A stretch of DNA of 64,000 nucleotides from Bradyrhizobium roseum (GTDB taxonomy: Bacteria > Pseudomonadota > Alphaproteobacteria > Rhizobiales > Xanthobacteraceae): positions 5,494,450-5,558,449 of the forward strand of contig NZ_CP129212.1 in NCBI RefSeq assembly GCF_030413175.1. Direction: 5' to 3'. The position numbers and the translations under genes were made by a program. Positions 8,644 to 18,446 of this stretch are shown in pieces (the stretch's first letter is position 1; every line of letters starts with the position of its first letter). The notes beneath the pieces were generated by a model that saw only the letters and a list, made by a program, of their open reading frames with translations, did no database searches and was not told the DNA's origin.

Positions 8644-8802
8644 TTGCAGGTTCTAGCGGCGGGCGAACCAACGCGTTGGAAGCCTTCGGCCTCCCGCACG
8701 ACTATGAACGGGCAAATGCGGCAGCGGACCGCACTTTCGCCGCATGCGCGCAGTCGTGTATGAATTGGCGAAGCACGTCACGCATTTCGACCAAGGGAAG
8801 AT

Positions 8803-10338
8803 ATGGCAAATCGATCCAGGACGGCGCGAACCGCCGTAGCGGCGCGGCGGTGGGTTGGTCCAGCCATGGTTACGCTGGTGGCGGTGGCCACCCTGACGAT
8901 ATCGGCCGCGAACGCCGCGCCAAAACAGTCGCGCCCCGCCCCCGTGAAGGAGGCGAGCGCCCCGCGCGCGGCCGGCGAGCCGCTCATGGCCATCATCTCG
9001 ATCAAGACCCAGCACGTCACGCTTTACGACGCCGAAGGCTGGATCCTGCGTGCGCCGGTATCGACCGGCACCAAGGGCCGGGAAACGCCGGCCGGCATCT
9101 TCGCGGTGGTCGAGAAGAACAAGGAACACCGCTCGAACATGTACGACGATGCCGAGATGCCGAACATGCAGCGCATCACCTGGAACGGCATCGCGCTGCA
9201 CGGCGGACCCCTTCCCGGCTATGCGGCCTCGCACGGCTGTGTGCGGCTGCCGTTCGGTTTCGCCGAACGCCTGTTCGACAAGACGCGGCTCGGCATGCGG
9301 GTGATCATCTCGCCCGAGGACGCCGAGCCGATGGAGTTTTCGCACCCCTCGCTGCCGGTGCCGAAGGCCGAGGCCATCGCGGCCGCGCCGGCCAAGGCCG
9401 AAGCGCTGCCCCGCGAGGCGGCCGAGGCCGCCAAGGCAGCCGATGAGACCAAGAAAGCAGCGGCGACCGCCACGCGCGAGACGGCTGCGCTGACGGCGGC
9501 ACTGCGCAAGCTGGAGGCCCAGAAAAAGCGCGCCGATGCCGAACTCGCCGCGACCGACAAGGCAGTCGTCACAGCCAGGACCGACGAGGCCAGAGCAAAG
9601 GCCGAGGACCTCAAGCAGAAAGCCGCCGCCAAGGCCGCGGAACTGACCACACAGCTCGACACCACAAAGGCCGATGCCGCATCGAAGCTCGACGCCGCGG
9701 CCGCTGCCAAAGAAGCCGCCAAGACGGCGCAGGCGCGGAAAGCCGACACCGCCAAGGCAGCAAGCGAAGCCAAACTGTTGCTTGAGCCGTTTTCGATTTA
9801 CATCAGCCGCGAAACGGAAAAGCTTTACGTGCGGCGCCAGACGTCGAAGCCGGCGCCCGACGGCGGCGGCGTGGTGTTCGATGCGTCGATCGAGGTACCG
9901 ATCAAGATCCGTAATCCGGAACGGCCAATTGGCACGCATGTGTTCACGGCGGTCGCGCGCAACGAATCCGGCCTGCGCTGGACTTCAGTTACCATCGACC
10001 ATGGCGACGATGCGAAATCCGCGTTCGACCGCATCACGATCCCGCAGGACGTGCTCGATCGCATCGCGCCGACTGCGATGCCGCGATCCTCGATCGTGAT
10101 CTCGGATGAACCGTTGAGCAAGGAAACCAACTATCGCACCGAGTTCGTGGCGGTGCTGAGCCACCAGCCGCAAGGCGGCTTCATTACGCGCAAGCCGACG
10201 CCGCCCGATATGCTCGTTGGCGACGCCGGCGACGACGGCTTCGGACCATTTTTCCAGCCCGGCTGGAATCCGCAAACCGTCAATTCGCGTCGGCGCGGTG
10301 CGCAGGACTATCAGCCGTTCCAACCGCGCTGGTGGTAA
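8803..10338 (+). CDS. L,D-transpeptidase (YkuD) with Ala-rich coil and second YkuD-like region
   Basis: The protein has 511 residues and a good RBS (AAGGGAAG) before ATG 8803. An N-terminal hydrophobic segment at residues 18-39 ends in AANA|AP, indicating export. Residues about 62-167 form a YkuD domain with the catalytic HGGPLPGYAASHGCVRLP motif (Cys 146). These enzymes form 3-3 meso-DAP cross-links or attach proteins to peptidoglycan. Residues about 185-325 are an Ala/Lys/Glu-rich coiled coil. Residues about 328-475 (FSIYISRETEKLYVRR, PIGTHVFTAV, SSIVISDEPLS) resemble a second, degenerate YkuD unit without the SHGC motif. Length well exceeds simple YkuD proteins. Confidence 0.85.
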   Translation: MANRSRTARTAVAARRWVGPAMVTLVAVATLTISAANAAPKQSRPAPVKEASAPRAAGEPLMAIISIKTQHVTLYDAEGWILRAPVSTGTKGRETPAGIFAVVEKNKEHRSNMYDDAEMPNMQRITWNGIALHGGPLPGYAASHGCVRLPFGFAERLFDKTRLGMRVIISPEDAEPMEFSHPSLPVPKAEAIAAAPAKAEALPREAAEAAKAADETKKAAATATRETAALTAALRKLEAQKKRADAELAATDKAVVTARTDEARAKAEDLKQKAAAKAAELTTQLDTTKADAASKLDAAAAAKEAAKTAQARKADTAKAASEAKLLLEPFSIYISRETEKLYVRRQTSKPAPDGGGVVFDASIEVPIKIRNPERPIGTHVFTAVARNESGLRWTSVTIDHGDDAKSAFDRITIPQDVLDRIAPTAMPRSSIVISDEPLSKETNYRTEFVAVLSHQPQGGFITRKPTPPDMLVGDAGDDGFGPFFQPGWNPQTVNSRRRGAQDYQPFQPRWW

Positions 10339-10493
10339 GAGGCGGCACCCGGCCCCTGCTCCTCCTGTCCTGCTGCTGCGACGCCGTCGCAGGCTCGCCC
10401 TTGGCGCCGGCACGACGGTGCTTCGACGCGCGAGCAAGCAAGCAGGGGAAAGCGCACGCAGCTTCGGAAAGGCCCGCCATCTTTGGGACGAAG

Positions 10494-10530
10494 AGCCGAT
10501 GGCCGGGCATCCGTGGCCCGGCCATCGGCT
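10494..10530 (-). terminator. Intrinsic-terminator-like hairpin after chemoreceptor 1
   Basis: A perfect 15-base stem, AGCCGATGGCCGGGC and its complement, surrounds a 7-base loop. It lies six bases downstream of the stop codon of the minus-strand chemoreceptor gene ending at 10537. The tail read on the minus strand is TCTTCG rather than a clean T run, so termination efficiency is uncertain. Its position suggests 3' end formation or mRNA protection. Confidence 0.65.
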
Positions 10531-10536
10531 TCGTTG

Positions 10537-12225
10537 TCAGGCCGCCCGCACCGAATCCAGGAACTTGCCGACCTCGCGCCTGAGGCGGTCGGAGTCCGAG
10601 GACAGCGACTGGGCGGCGGAGAGCACCTGCGAGGACGCCGAGCCGGTTTCGCTGGCGCCGCGCTGCACATCGGTGATGTTGGAGGACACCTGCTGGGTGC
10701 CTTGGGCGGCTTGTTGCACGTTGCGGGAGATTTCCTGGGTCGCCGCGCCCTGCTCTTCAACCGCCGCCGCAATGGTCGAGGCGATCTCCGCCAACTTTTC
10801 GATGGTGCTGCTGATCGCCTTGATCGCCCCCACCGACTCCTGGGTCGCCCCCTGGATGCCGCTGATCTGCTGGCTGATCTCGCCGGTCGCTCTTGCCGTC
10901 TGCTCCGCAAGCGCCTTCACCTCCGACGCCACGACGGCAAATCCCCGACCGGCCTCGCCGGCGCGCGCGGCTTCGATGGTGGCGTTGAGCGCCAGCAGAT
11001 TGGTCTGGCCTGCGATGGTGTTGATGAGTTCGACGACGTCGCCGATGCGGCTTGCCGCCTTCGACAATTCGCTGACACGATCGTTGGTGGCGCGGGCCTG
11101 ACCGACGGCATCGGTCGCCATCCGCGCGGATTCCTGCACCTGGCGGCTGATCTCGTTCACGGACGAGGACAATTCCTCGGTCGCCGACGCTACCGACTGC
11201 ACGTTGCTGGACGCCTCTTCCGAAGCCGAGGCCACCATCGTCGTCACTTGCTGCGCGCGCTCGGCCGTCGATGTCAGCCTGTTCGCGGAAGCTTCGAGCT
11301 GGGTCGAGGCCGACGACACGGTGTTGACGATCTGGCCGACGGCAGCCTCGAAGGAGTTGGCGAGCTTGACCATCTCGGACTTGCGCTGATCGGCATTGCG
11401 TCGATCGCTTTCCGTTTGCTCCACCTTGAGCCGCTCAACCTCGATTGCGTTGTTTTTGAACACCTCGACCGCCTGGGCCATCTGGCCGATCTCGTCCTTG
11501 CGTTCGGTTCCCGAGATGGCCGCTGAAGTGTTGCCCCCGGCAAGGACACCCATTTCGGTCGTGATGCGCTGAATCGGACGGGTGACCGCGAATGCGATGC
11601 CAATCGCGCCCACCAGCGAGAGCAGCAGCGTGACGGCGCCACCGGTCATCATGGCAAACATTGCGCTGGCAGCGGCGGCCTTGGATGCCGCGGAACGCAC
11701 GGTCAGCAGCGACCGCTCCTCGGCATCCATCTCCTGCACGACGCCGCGGAGGCCGTCCATGGATTTCTTGCCGGCGCCGGACGCTTCCAACTCGCGTGCC
11801 TTCGACTGGGTCGCCGGATCCTTCATCAGCGCGATTTCGCGCATTGCCACGTTGGTGAACCAGTCGTTGGCGAGTTGCTTGACGCGCTCAAGGCGCTTCT
11901 GCTGGACAGCATTGTCCGAGGTCAGGCTGCCGACCTTGGCGCTCGCGGCCTGGAATTGCTTCTGTCCCGACTCATAGGGAGCGAGGAAGCCGGTATCCGC
12001 GGAGACGAGGTAACCGCGCACGCCGGTTTCCGCATTGATCATGGCGTCAACGACACCGCTGAGTTGCTCCAGCACCTCGTAGGTGTGAACCGTCATCTTC
12101 TCCGTCGAGTTCATCGTGCTGATCGAACTGTAGATCGTCGCCGTGCTGATACTGATGACGAGGCAGATCGCGGCAAACACCGCGGATACCTTCACGGAGA
12201 TACGTACATTATTGATCCAGGCCAT
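10537..12225 (-). CDS. Methyl-accepting chemotaxis protein 1 (CHASE3-like sensor)
   Basis: The protein has 562 residues. TM1 is about residues 12-33, and a periplasmic helical region of about 150 residues contains [15 protein letters not shown], typical of CHASE3-like sensors. TM2 ([20 protein letters not shown]) is about 190-212, a HAMP domain follows, and the cytoplasmic hairpin has the highly conserved tip [20 protein letters not shown]. The C-terminus is FLDSVRAA. It should signal through CheA/CheW to flagellar or other output, but no che genes are in the window. It is the first of four paralogues in 9.6 kb, and the cytoplasmic half is almost the same in all of them. It is flanked by an AraC gene upstream. 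Confidence 0.93.
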   Translation of the reverse strand: MAWINNVRISVKVSAVFAAICLVISISTATIYSSISTMNSTEKMTVHTYEVLEQLSGVVDAMINAETGVRGYLVSADTGFLAPYESGQKQFQAASAKVGSLTSDNAVQQKRLERVKQLANDWFTNVAMREIALMKDPATQSKARELEASGAGKKSMDGLRGVVQEMDAEERSLLTVRSAASKAAAASAMFAMMTGGAVTLLLSLVGAIGIAFAVTRPIQRITTEMGVLAGGNTSAAISGTERKDEIGQMAQAVEVFKNNAIEVERLKVEQTESDRRNADQRKSEMVKLANSFEAAVGQIVNTVSSASTQLEASANRLTSTAERAQQVTTMVASASEEASSNVQSVASATEELSSSVNEISRQVQESARMATDAVGQARATNDRVSELSKAASRIGDVVELINTIAGQTNLLALNATIEAARAGEAGRGFAVVASEVKALAEQTARATGEISQQISGIQGATQESVGAIKAISSTIEKLAEIASTIAAAVEEQGAATQEISRNVQQAAQGTQQVSSNITDVQRGASETGSASSQVLSAAQSLSSDSDRLRREVGKFLDSVRAA

Positions 12226-12587
12226 GGCTGCTCCTCAAATCGCTTTCATTGGGATCGCACATCGCCGATGACAATCCGAGGGCGCGGTGAAATCTATGGT
12301 GGAATCTATTCAAACTGGAGGCGCGTCGTCTTGCAGAAATTAATCGGACATCTGCATTTCCGCAGTGCGGCGACGCGCTAGCGCGATGGCGAATCAATGG
12401 GATACGCAACGAACACTTCCGCGTTCCAGAGATATCGCAGGACACCTCCAACGGAAGATTAACATTCGTGACCGTGTAAACACGGTGTCCGGATGCGCGC
12501 CGGATTCCATCCGCTGGTCGATCAGCGCTCAAGCAACACGACCAGGACATCGGTAGAACTACGGACCGGCGGCGCGCCTCGCCGGCA
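12226..12587. other. Intergenic region, no gene recognised
   Basis: About 360 bases lie between the chemoreceptor 1 start and the AraC stop, both on the minus strand. No protein motif, tRNA or clear palindrome is visible. It contains AT-richer patches (around 12290-12350), so it probably holds the chemoreceptor promoter, but I cannot name boxes. Confidence 0.4.
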
Positions 12588-13664
12588 TCATGACGGTTCA
12601 CCCGACTGTTGCCGCGCTGCGGCCAGGGTCTGCTGCGGCGCTTCGCCGAACAACTCGCGGTACAGCGCCGTGAACTCGCCCATATGCCAGAATCCGTTCA
12701 TGAGGGCGACGGCCTTGATCGATTGCGGCGGCTCCCCCCGCAGCAGTTGCTGGCGCACGCTCCACAACCGGCGCAACCGCATGTAGCGATGCATGCTCAT
12801 GCCGCGTATCGCAACCACGGCGTTGTGCAGCGTCCTCACCGAGACCCCGAACTGCCGCGCCACGTCGGCGCTGTAAAGTGTCTTGCCGGCGTTGACGGCG
12901 ACGAACTCGTCGAACTTCTGGACCAGCGACAGGTAATGGCTGAGGCTGAGACGGCGAGACTCCGTTGCCGGCGAAGCAGCGGCCATCGCCAGATCGAGCG
13001 CCTGCAGGATGGATTCCTCGATACACTCGATCACCCCGGTTTGAACCAGCGTATCGGGCGAATGCGACGCGAGATGTAGCGCATCGCGCAAGGTCGTGCG
13101 AAGCGCATCGACTTTGTCGGGCTCCGTCGCAATCACCTGGGCGCTGTCGATCTCGCCCGGCCAACCGCGATCGTCGATCGTATCGAAGTTCACGAAGGCG
13201 ACCAGATTGGGCTGCGGTTCGACGATCTCGCATTTCGCTTTGCCCTTGACCAGCAGGAAGGCGGCACCGCGGGCCTCCTGGCCATTCAGGATCAGGGAGG
13301 CCGCATCTTCCATGAGCAGACCGACGATCGCCCCTGCCGTGGAATATTGCATCTGGAGGATGCGCGGAAACGTGCGTTGCAGGTATATCGTGCAGCCATT
13401 CAGCCGCAGCGAGGCGAACGAAGCAGCGAATTCCCTGCAATCGAGCGGAATGCTGTTTGCCTCGCCCAGCCCGTCAATGCTCCGCAAATTATCGAAATCG
13501 GGAGACCGGCTGATCTTCACGAATTCGGAGTCAACGAGTTCATCGAGCAATGACACGCGGCGCTCACCCGAGTCGTCGGCGGCGATCGTCGCAACGACGA
13601 ACAAGGGGGGCAGCCGGGATTGAGAAGGATCGTGCGCGCATGACGTGCGAATGCCTTGAATCAT
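12588..13664 (-). CDS. AraC family transcriptional regulator
   Basis: The protein has 358 residues. The N-terminal part (about residues 1-250) is an effector-binding region without a family I can name; it lacks an obvious AraC cupin motif. Residues about 255-350 form the AraC double helix-turn-helix: KTLYSADVARQFGVSVRTLHNAVVAIRGMSMHRYMRLRRLWSVRQQLL and IKAVALMNGFWHMGEFTALYRELFGEAP. The last motif (GFWHMGEFTALYRELFGE) is the second HTH with the family F-xx-YR-x-FG-x-xP signature. Targets and ligand are unknown; adjacent chemoreceptor genes are possible targets by position only. Confidence 0.88.
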   Translation of the reverse strand: MIQGIRTSCAHDPSQSRLPPLFVVATIAADDSGERRVSLLDELVDSEFVKISRSPDFDNLRSIDGLGEANSIPLDCREFAASFASLRLNGCTIYLQRTFPRILQMQYSTAGAIVGLLMEDAASLILNGQEARGAAFLLVKGKAKCEIVEPQPNLVAFVNFDTIDDRGWPGEIDSAQVIATEPDKVDALRTTLRDALHLASHSPDTLVQTGVIECIEESILQALDLAMAAASPATESRRLSLSHYLSLVQKFDEFVAVNAGKTLYSADVARQFGVSVRTLHNAVVAIRGMSMHRYMRLRRLWSVRQQLLRGEPPQSIKAVALMNGFWHMGEFTALYRELFGEAPQQTLAAARQQSGEPS

Positions 13665-14255
13665 CTTGCTGTCGGATGAAGCGTCCTTGGTCCTGGCTTT
13701 TCTTCATTGACGCGAAATACATCGCAACGGAAAAAAAAGGCATTCGGTCCGGCATCAGCTTCATCGCGATGCCCTCGTACTGTACCGAGTTCTCCCGATT
13801 TCCGAAACTCGCCGGCCACATCCAGCACCAGTTTCACGCAGGGCGATTGTTCGGCCCATGCCGCAATCGGCTTTCTTGCGATCCAAGGGTGTCTCCCGCG
13901 CCTCATACAGCCGAACAACAAGGCCGGCTGAGGGCCGCTTTCATTTCCAAACTTCAGTTCGCAATGCTGGCGTGAGGCGCGGGCTCCGGACCAGGGGCAA
14001 CGCGCCAAAGCCGCACGCTCCTGGTCTGAGAACCTGTCGACCTCGAGATCGAGGCGGCCCTGGCAGCGAACAATTGTCGCGACCGAAACACCTGCGAAGA
14101 CGCCGGGCAGGCCTTGGAAAATAATCTCAAATACTTATGATGACTTAAGTTCGGACGCCGTACGAACACGGCGGGCGCGAGCGCCGCTGCCGCGAGTCCA
14201 GAACAAGGCCCGTCCTGTTCGGACCCAGGCCCGTTGTCCGGCGATGTGCCGGTCG
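13665..14255. other. Intergenic region, no confident gene
   Basis: A 590-base gap lies between the AraC gene and chemoreceptor 2. Open frames of 74-140 codons occur on both strands, but none has a recognisable motif, good RBS and believable composition together. A nine-A run at 13731-13739 and a shift to lower GC near 13690-13790 are visible. It may be a decayed gene, which I cannot prove from the sequence. A tract of repeated AGGCCCG lies just downstream of the chemoreceptor 2 stop, at about 14204-14236. Confidence 0.4.
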
Positions 14256-15956
14256 TTACGCCGCCCGTACCGAATTCAGGAACCTGCCGACTTCCAGCTT
14301 GAGGCGATTGCTATCGGCCGACAGCGATTGCGCCGCCCCCAGCACCTGCGAGGACGCCGATCCGGTCTCGCTGGCGCCGCGCTGCACGTCGCCAATATTG
14401 GAGGATACCTGCTGGGTACCCGTCGCCGCCTGCTGCACGTTGCGGGATATTTCCTGTGTGGCGGCGCCCTGCTCCTCCACCGCGGCTGCGATGGTCGACG
14501 AGATCTCGGACAGCTTCTCGATGGTGCCGCTGATCGCCTGGATCGCGGTAACCGATTCCTGAGTCGCCGCCTGGATACCGGTGATCTGCTGACCGATCTC
14601 GCCGGTCGCCTTTGCGGTCTGCTCGGCCAGCGCCTTTACCTCGGACGCCACGACCGCGAAGCCGCGGCCTGCTTCACCGGCGCGCGCCGCCTCGATGGTG
14701 GCGTTGAGCGCCAGCAGGTTGGTCTGTCCCGCGATGGTGTTGATCAGTTCGACGACATCGCCGATGCGGGTGGCGGCTTTCGACAATTCACTGACGCGGT
14801 CGTTGGTCGTGCGCGCCTGTTCCACGGCGTCGGTCGCCATCCGCGCCGATGCCTGCACCTGACGGCTGATCTCGTTGACGGACGACGCCATCTCTTCGGT
14901 GGCCGATGCCACCGACTGCACGTTGGTCGACGCCTCCTCGGAGGCCGCCGCGACCGTGGTCGCGAGTTTCTGCGAGCGTTCCGCCGTCGACGTAAGCGTG
15001 CCCGCCGAAACCTCGAGCTGACTGGACGCAAACGACACGGTCTCAACGATCCGGCCGACCGCAGCTTCGAAATCGTCGGCCATCTTGTGCATGTCCGCCT
15101 TCCGGCTTGCGACGGCGCGGCTCTCGGCCGCACGCTGCTCGGCCTCCAGCGACTGGCGGGCGACGGCATTGCTCTTGAACACTTCGACCGCCTTGGCCAT
15201 CTCGCCAATCTCGTCGCCGCGGCCGATGCCGGGCACTTCGACGTCAAGGTTGCCGCCGGCAAGATCATTCATCGTGACGGTCATCCGCTGCAACGGAGCG
15301 GTGATGCTGCGTGCAACGAACATGGACACCACAAGGATGAATAGCAGGACCACGCCGACAATGATCAGGGAGCGCTGGATCGATACCCACGCCTGAGCCT
15401 TCAGGTCGTCGATGTAGACGCCGGTCCCGATCACCCAGTTCCAGGGCGCAAAGCCGACCACATAGGACAGTTTCGGCTGGGGCTTGTCGAAGCCTGGCTT
15501 GGGCCACTCATAGGGAACGAAACCCGACCCGGCCTTTTTGACCGCATTGACGAAATCGACGAACAACAGCTTGCCGTTCGGATCCTTGTAGCTCGATAGA
15601 TCGTTGCCGTTCATTTCCGGCTTGATCGGATGCATCACCATTTTCGGATGCATGTCGTTGATCCAGAAGTAATCGTTGCTGCCGTAACGCAGTCCCGCAA
15701 CCCGCGCCATGGCGCGCTTCTGAGCGTCGGCGTCCGAAACGCCGCCTTTTTGCGCCGCGGCGTGCTCTTCCTTGACGATGCCGAGCGCGAGTTCGCCGAG
15801 ATGCTGCAGTTCAATCTGTTTCTGCTGATCGAGGCTCGATGCAAGTTCGCGCGAATCGAGAAAGGCTACGCACAGGAGGCCCGCGAAGCTGAGGCAGATG
15901 AGGGCATAGATTTTTCGGCCAATCGACATCCTGGCCTGACGTACCATTGCAAGCAT
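14256..15956 (-). CDS. Methyl-accepting chemotaxis protein 2 (single Cache domain)
   Basis: The protein has 566 residues, starting at ATG 15956 ([20 protein letters not shown]). TM1 is about 14-31. The periplasmic sCache_2 domain carries [12 protein letters not shown], then [10 protein letters not shown], and [21 protein letters not shown], the usual small-molecule-binding module of this class. TM2 ([18 protein letters not shown]) is followed by HAMP and a signalling hairpin with [20 protein letters not shown] and the C-terminus FLNSVRAA. Cache-type receptors often sense carboxylates or amino acids, but the ligand is not predictable. It is preceded by the third receptor on the same strand. 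Confidence 0.93.
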   Translation of the reverse strand: MLAMVRQARMSIGRKIYALICLSFAGLLCVAFLDSRELASSLDQQKQIELQHLGELALGIVKEEHAAAQKGGVSDADAQKRAMARVAGLRYGSNDYFWINDMHPKMVMHPIKPEMNGNDLSSYKDPNGKLLFVDFVNAVKKAGSGFVPYEWPKPGFDKPQPKLSYVVGFAPWNWVIGTGVYIDDLKAQAWVSIQRSLIIVGVVLLFILVVSMFVARSITAPLQRMTVTMNDLAGGNLDVEVPGIGRGDEIGEMAKAVEVFKSNAVARQSLEAEQRAAESRAVASRKADMHKMADDFEAAVGRIVETVSFASSQLEVSAGTLTSTAERSQKLATTVAAASEEASTNVQSVASATEEMASSVNEISRQVQASARMATDAVEQARTTNDRVSELSKAATRIGDVVELINTIAGQTNLLALNATIEAARAGEAGRGFAVVASEVKALAEQTAKATGEIGQQITGIQAATQESVTAIQAISGTIEKLSEISSTIAAAVEEQGAATQEISRNVQQAATGTQQVSSNIGDVQRGASETGSASSQVLGAAQSLSADSNRLKLEVGRFLNSVRAA

Positions 15957-16123
15957 GTTTGATCTCCGCAGGGCGGGCCGTCCGCCTCGATGCACGGAAT
16001 CGTAGATGTCAGCGATTCTCTTCCCGTTAATTTACGATCCGTAGTTCTACGGGACTTCCGCAGTTCCACGGGGCTTCCGCTTACCAAGGAGGCCGCCAGG
16101 AGGGTTGCCGAATCCCCGAACGC

Positions 16124-16153
16124 AAAAAGCCCGTCCCTATTCAGGGACGGGCC
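16124..16153 (-). terminator. Rho-independent terminator after chemoreceptor 3
   Basis: A 10-base perfect stem (GCCCGTCCCT with AGGGACGGGC) and a 4-base loop, followed on the minus strand by five T residues, lies 24 bases past the stop of the chemoreceptor gene ending at 16177. This is the clearest intrinsic terminator in the window. Confidence 0.9.
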
Positions 16154-16176
16154 TTTGGCCTGCAATTGATCGGTTG

Positions 16177-18207
16177 TTACGCCGCGCGCACCGAATTCAG
16201 GAACTTGCCGACCTCGTGCTTCAGGCGGCCGCTGTCGGACGACAGCGACTGGGCCGAGGACAGTACCTGCGACGAGGCCGAGCCGGTCTCGCCGGCGCCG
16301 CGCTGCACGTCGGTGATGTTGGCGGAGACCTGCTGGGTGCCCCGGGCAGCCTGCTGCACGTTGCGGGAGATTTCCTGCGTCGCCGCGCCCTGCTCTTCCA
16401 CCGCGGCCGCGATGGTCGAGGAAATCTCCGACAGCTTCTCGATCGTGGTGCTGATGGCCTGGATCGCGCCGACGGACTCCTCGGTCGCCGCCTGAATGCC
16501 GGTGATCTGCTGGCCGATCTCGCCGGTCGCCTTGGAGGTCTGCTCCGCCAGCGCCTTGACCTCGGACGCCACGACGGCAAAACCGCGGCCGGCATCGCCG
16601 GCGCGCGCCGCCTCGATGGTGGCATTGAGCGCCAGCAAATTGGTCTGTTCGGCGATGGTGTTGATCAGTTCGACCACCGCGCCGATGCGGGCTGCAGCCC
16701 TCGACAATTCGCTGACCCGGTTGTTTGTGGTGCGGGCCTGGTCGACGGCCTCATTGGCCATCCGCGCCGATTCCTGAACCTGGCGGCCGATTTCGGTGAT
16801 GGACGAGGCCATCTCCTCGGTCGAGGAAGCCACCGACTGCACGTTGGTGGAGGCTTCCTCGGAAGCCGCGGCCACCATCGTCGTCAGTTCCTGAGCGCGT
16901 TCGGCGGTCGCCGTCAGCGTGCCGGCGGCGGCTTCGAGCTGGGTCGATGCCGAGGACACGGTCTCCACGATGTTGCCGACCGCGCCTTCGAAATCGTCGG
17001 CGAGCTTGATCATTTCCTGCTTGCGCCGCTGCGCCGCAGCCAGATCCTGTTGGACCTTGGCCTCGGCTTCTTCGCGCGCCTTGTGTTCGGCGTTCTCGCG
17101 AATGACGGTCACGGTCTTGGCGAGGTCGCCGATCTCGTCGCCGCGGCCGGCCCCGGGGATCTCGACGTCGAGGTCGCCGGCGGCCATCCTGCCCAGCGCA
17201 CCGTTCAGGAGCGTCATCGGACGGGCAACCCCAAGGAAGGAGAACACGACGGAGGCGATCAGCGACAGCACGACCACGATGGCCATGATCATGTTGATGC
17301 GGTTGGCGCGCTCGGTATCGGCCATCACCTCGTCCTTGGAGGTTCTGGCATCCTGCTGCGCGCCGGTGACGGTGGCCTCCATCAGATCGGCGACGTCGGC
17401 AGCCGCCTTCACCGTGCGGTTGGCGATGATGTCGTTCTTGATCTGCTCGGTCTTCACGGACTCCTCGTTGGCCGCCAGGAAACGCGTGACGATCGAAGAC
17501 AGATTGGAGACCACCACCAGCAGATCGCGGTCGTCCGCCTCGCCGCGCAGCTTGTTGAAAACGTCCTTCAGCGAGGCCACGATCTTGCCCATCTCGGTCA
17601 CCAGATTGGCGTCGCCGGTGGTTCCGAGCTTCCAGGCCGCCGCGCGCAGCGCGTTCACCCTGGCGTCGGCCTGAAACAGCAGACGTTCGATATCGAGGCG
17701 ATTGTCGAGCTTCGCCATGGCCGGCGAACCGAGCTGGGCGGCGACGGCCTTGGTCCATTCGTCCGAGACCACCGAGCGCTTGTCGATCTGCGACAGCAGC
17801 GTGATCTGCGCTTTCGCCAAGTCTTCCACGGCGGCAGTAAAGCCGTCCATCAGATCCTTGATCTTCTGCAACCTCTCCCTGGCATCAGAACGTTGCGCGG
17901 TCGCGAGTGCTGCATCGAGTTCCTTGGCCTGACTCGCCTTGTAGCGCTGCAGATCCGCCATGGTCTTTTCGACCTCGGCCGGGCTTCGCGCCAGCCTGAC
18001 GGCGGCAGCGGCGAGCTGCACCTTGCGCAGGTCGATATGCGCGGAAAGCGAATTGTCGGCGATCCGCTGCGATCGGGTCGCACGTTCGCTGCCTTCCTCG
18101 ATCCTCGCCTCGGTGATCATCTGGTTGGCGACCATCCCGATCGCCAGCAGCACGCCAAGCACGCCGGCCAAGCCCAGTTTGTTTCCGATACGGTTGAGCT
18201 TGATCAT
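16177..18207 (-). CDS. Methyl-accepting chemotaxis protein 3 (HBM-type helical sensor)
   Basis: The protein has 676 residues, the longest of the four. TM1 ([17 protein letters not shown]) is about residues 11-28. The periplasmic part is about 260 residues, all helical, with a repeated bundle ([36 protein letters not shown]), consistent with the HBM (helical bimodular) domain known from carboxylate-sensing receptors such as McpS. This is inference from length and pattern. TM2 is about 296-322 ([20 protein letters not shown]). The HAMP and signalling hairpin have [20 protein letters not shown] (with E in place of G) and the C-terminus FLNSVRAA. A terminator lies just beyond the stop. Confidence 0.92.
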   Translation of the reverse strand: MIKLNRIGNKLGLAGVLGVLLAIGMVANQMITEARIEEGSERATRSQRIADNSLSAHIDLRKVQLAAAAVRLARSPAEVEKTMADLQRYKASQAKELDAALATAQRSDARERLQKIKDLMDGFTAAVEDLAKAQITLLSQIDKRSVVSDEWTKAVAAQLGSPAMAKLDNRLDIERLLFQADARVNALRAAAWKLGTTGDANLVTEMGKIVASLKDVFNKLRGEADDRDLLVVVSNLSSIVTRFLAANEESVKTEQIKNDIIANRTVKAAADVADLMEATVTGAQQDARTSKDEVMADTERANRINMIMAIVVVLSLIASVVFSFLGVARPMTLLNGALGRMAAGDLDVEIPGAGRGDEIGDLAKTVTVIRENAEHKAREEAEAKVQQDLAAAQRRKQEMIKLADDFEGAVGNIVETVSSASTQLEAAAGTLTATAERAQELTTMVAAASEEASTNVQSVASSTEEMASSITEIGRQVQESARMANEAVDQARTTNNRVSELSRAAARIGAVVELINTIAEQTNLLALNATIEAARAGDAGRGFAVVASEVKALAEQTSKATGEIGQQITGIQAATEESVGAIQAISTTIEKLSEISSTIAAAVEEQGAATQEISRNVQQAARGTQQVSANITDVQRGAGETGSASSQVLSSAQSLSSDSGRLKHEVGKFLNSVRAA

Positions 18208-18392
18208 GTCGACGACCCCAAATTCTTAAGCAGGTTTTCCGGAGACGGGATCTGCGGCCGAAGGCGCCCGCAACCTACGCGCACGAAATCCCGATGATGC
18301 AGACTAGCGTAGGGGGGACCGGTTAATTTCCGCTTGCGTGAAAGTACGGATATCAAGTCCGGTTGCACCCCTTCCGACTTCTCGTATAGCGA

Positions 18393-18430
18393 GAAAGGCC
18401 CGAATTCCCATGCTGGGAGCCGGGCCTTTC
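18393..18430 (-). terminator. Intrinsic-terminator-like hairpin after chemoreceptor 4
   Basis: A 10-base stem (GAAAGGCCCG with CGGGCCTTTC) encloses an 18-base loop that itself contains a TCCCA/TGGGA pair. It lies 16 bases past the stop of the chemoreceptor gene ending at 18447. The 3' tail is short in T on the minus strand. Confidence 0.75.
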
Positions 18431-18446
18431 GTTTGCCGGCGGCTCG

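Noticed and set aside
13550..14008. Open frames of 115-141 codons in the gap after the AraC gene
   Set aside because: No motif, poor RBS and frames on both strands; no evidence that either is a gene.
14201..14236. Terminator after chemoreceptor 2
   Set aside because: The AGGCCCG elements are direct, not inverted, so only a small GGTCC/GGAC hairpin is possible; not supported as a terminator.
16105..18297. Open frame of 730 codons opposite chemoreceptor 3
   Set aside because: Same explanation: it mirrors the chemoreceptor, and similar shadows occur opposite the others.
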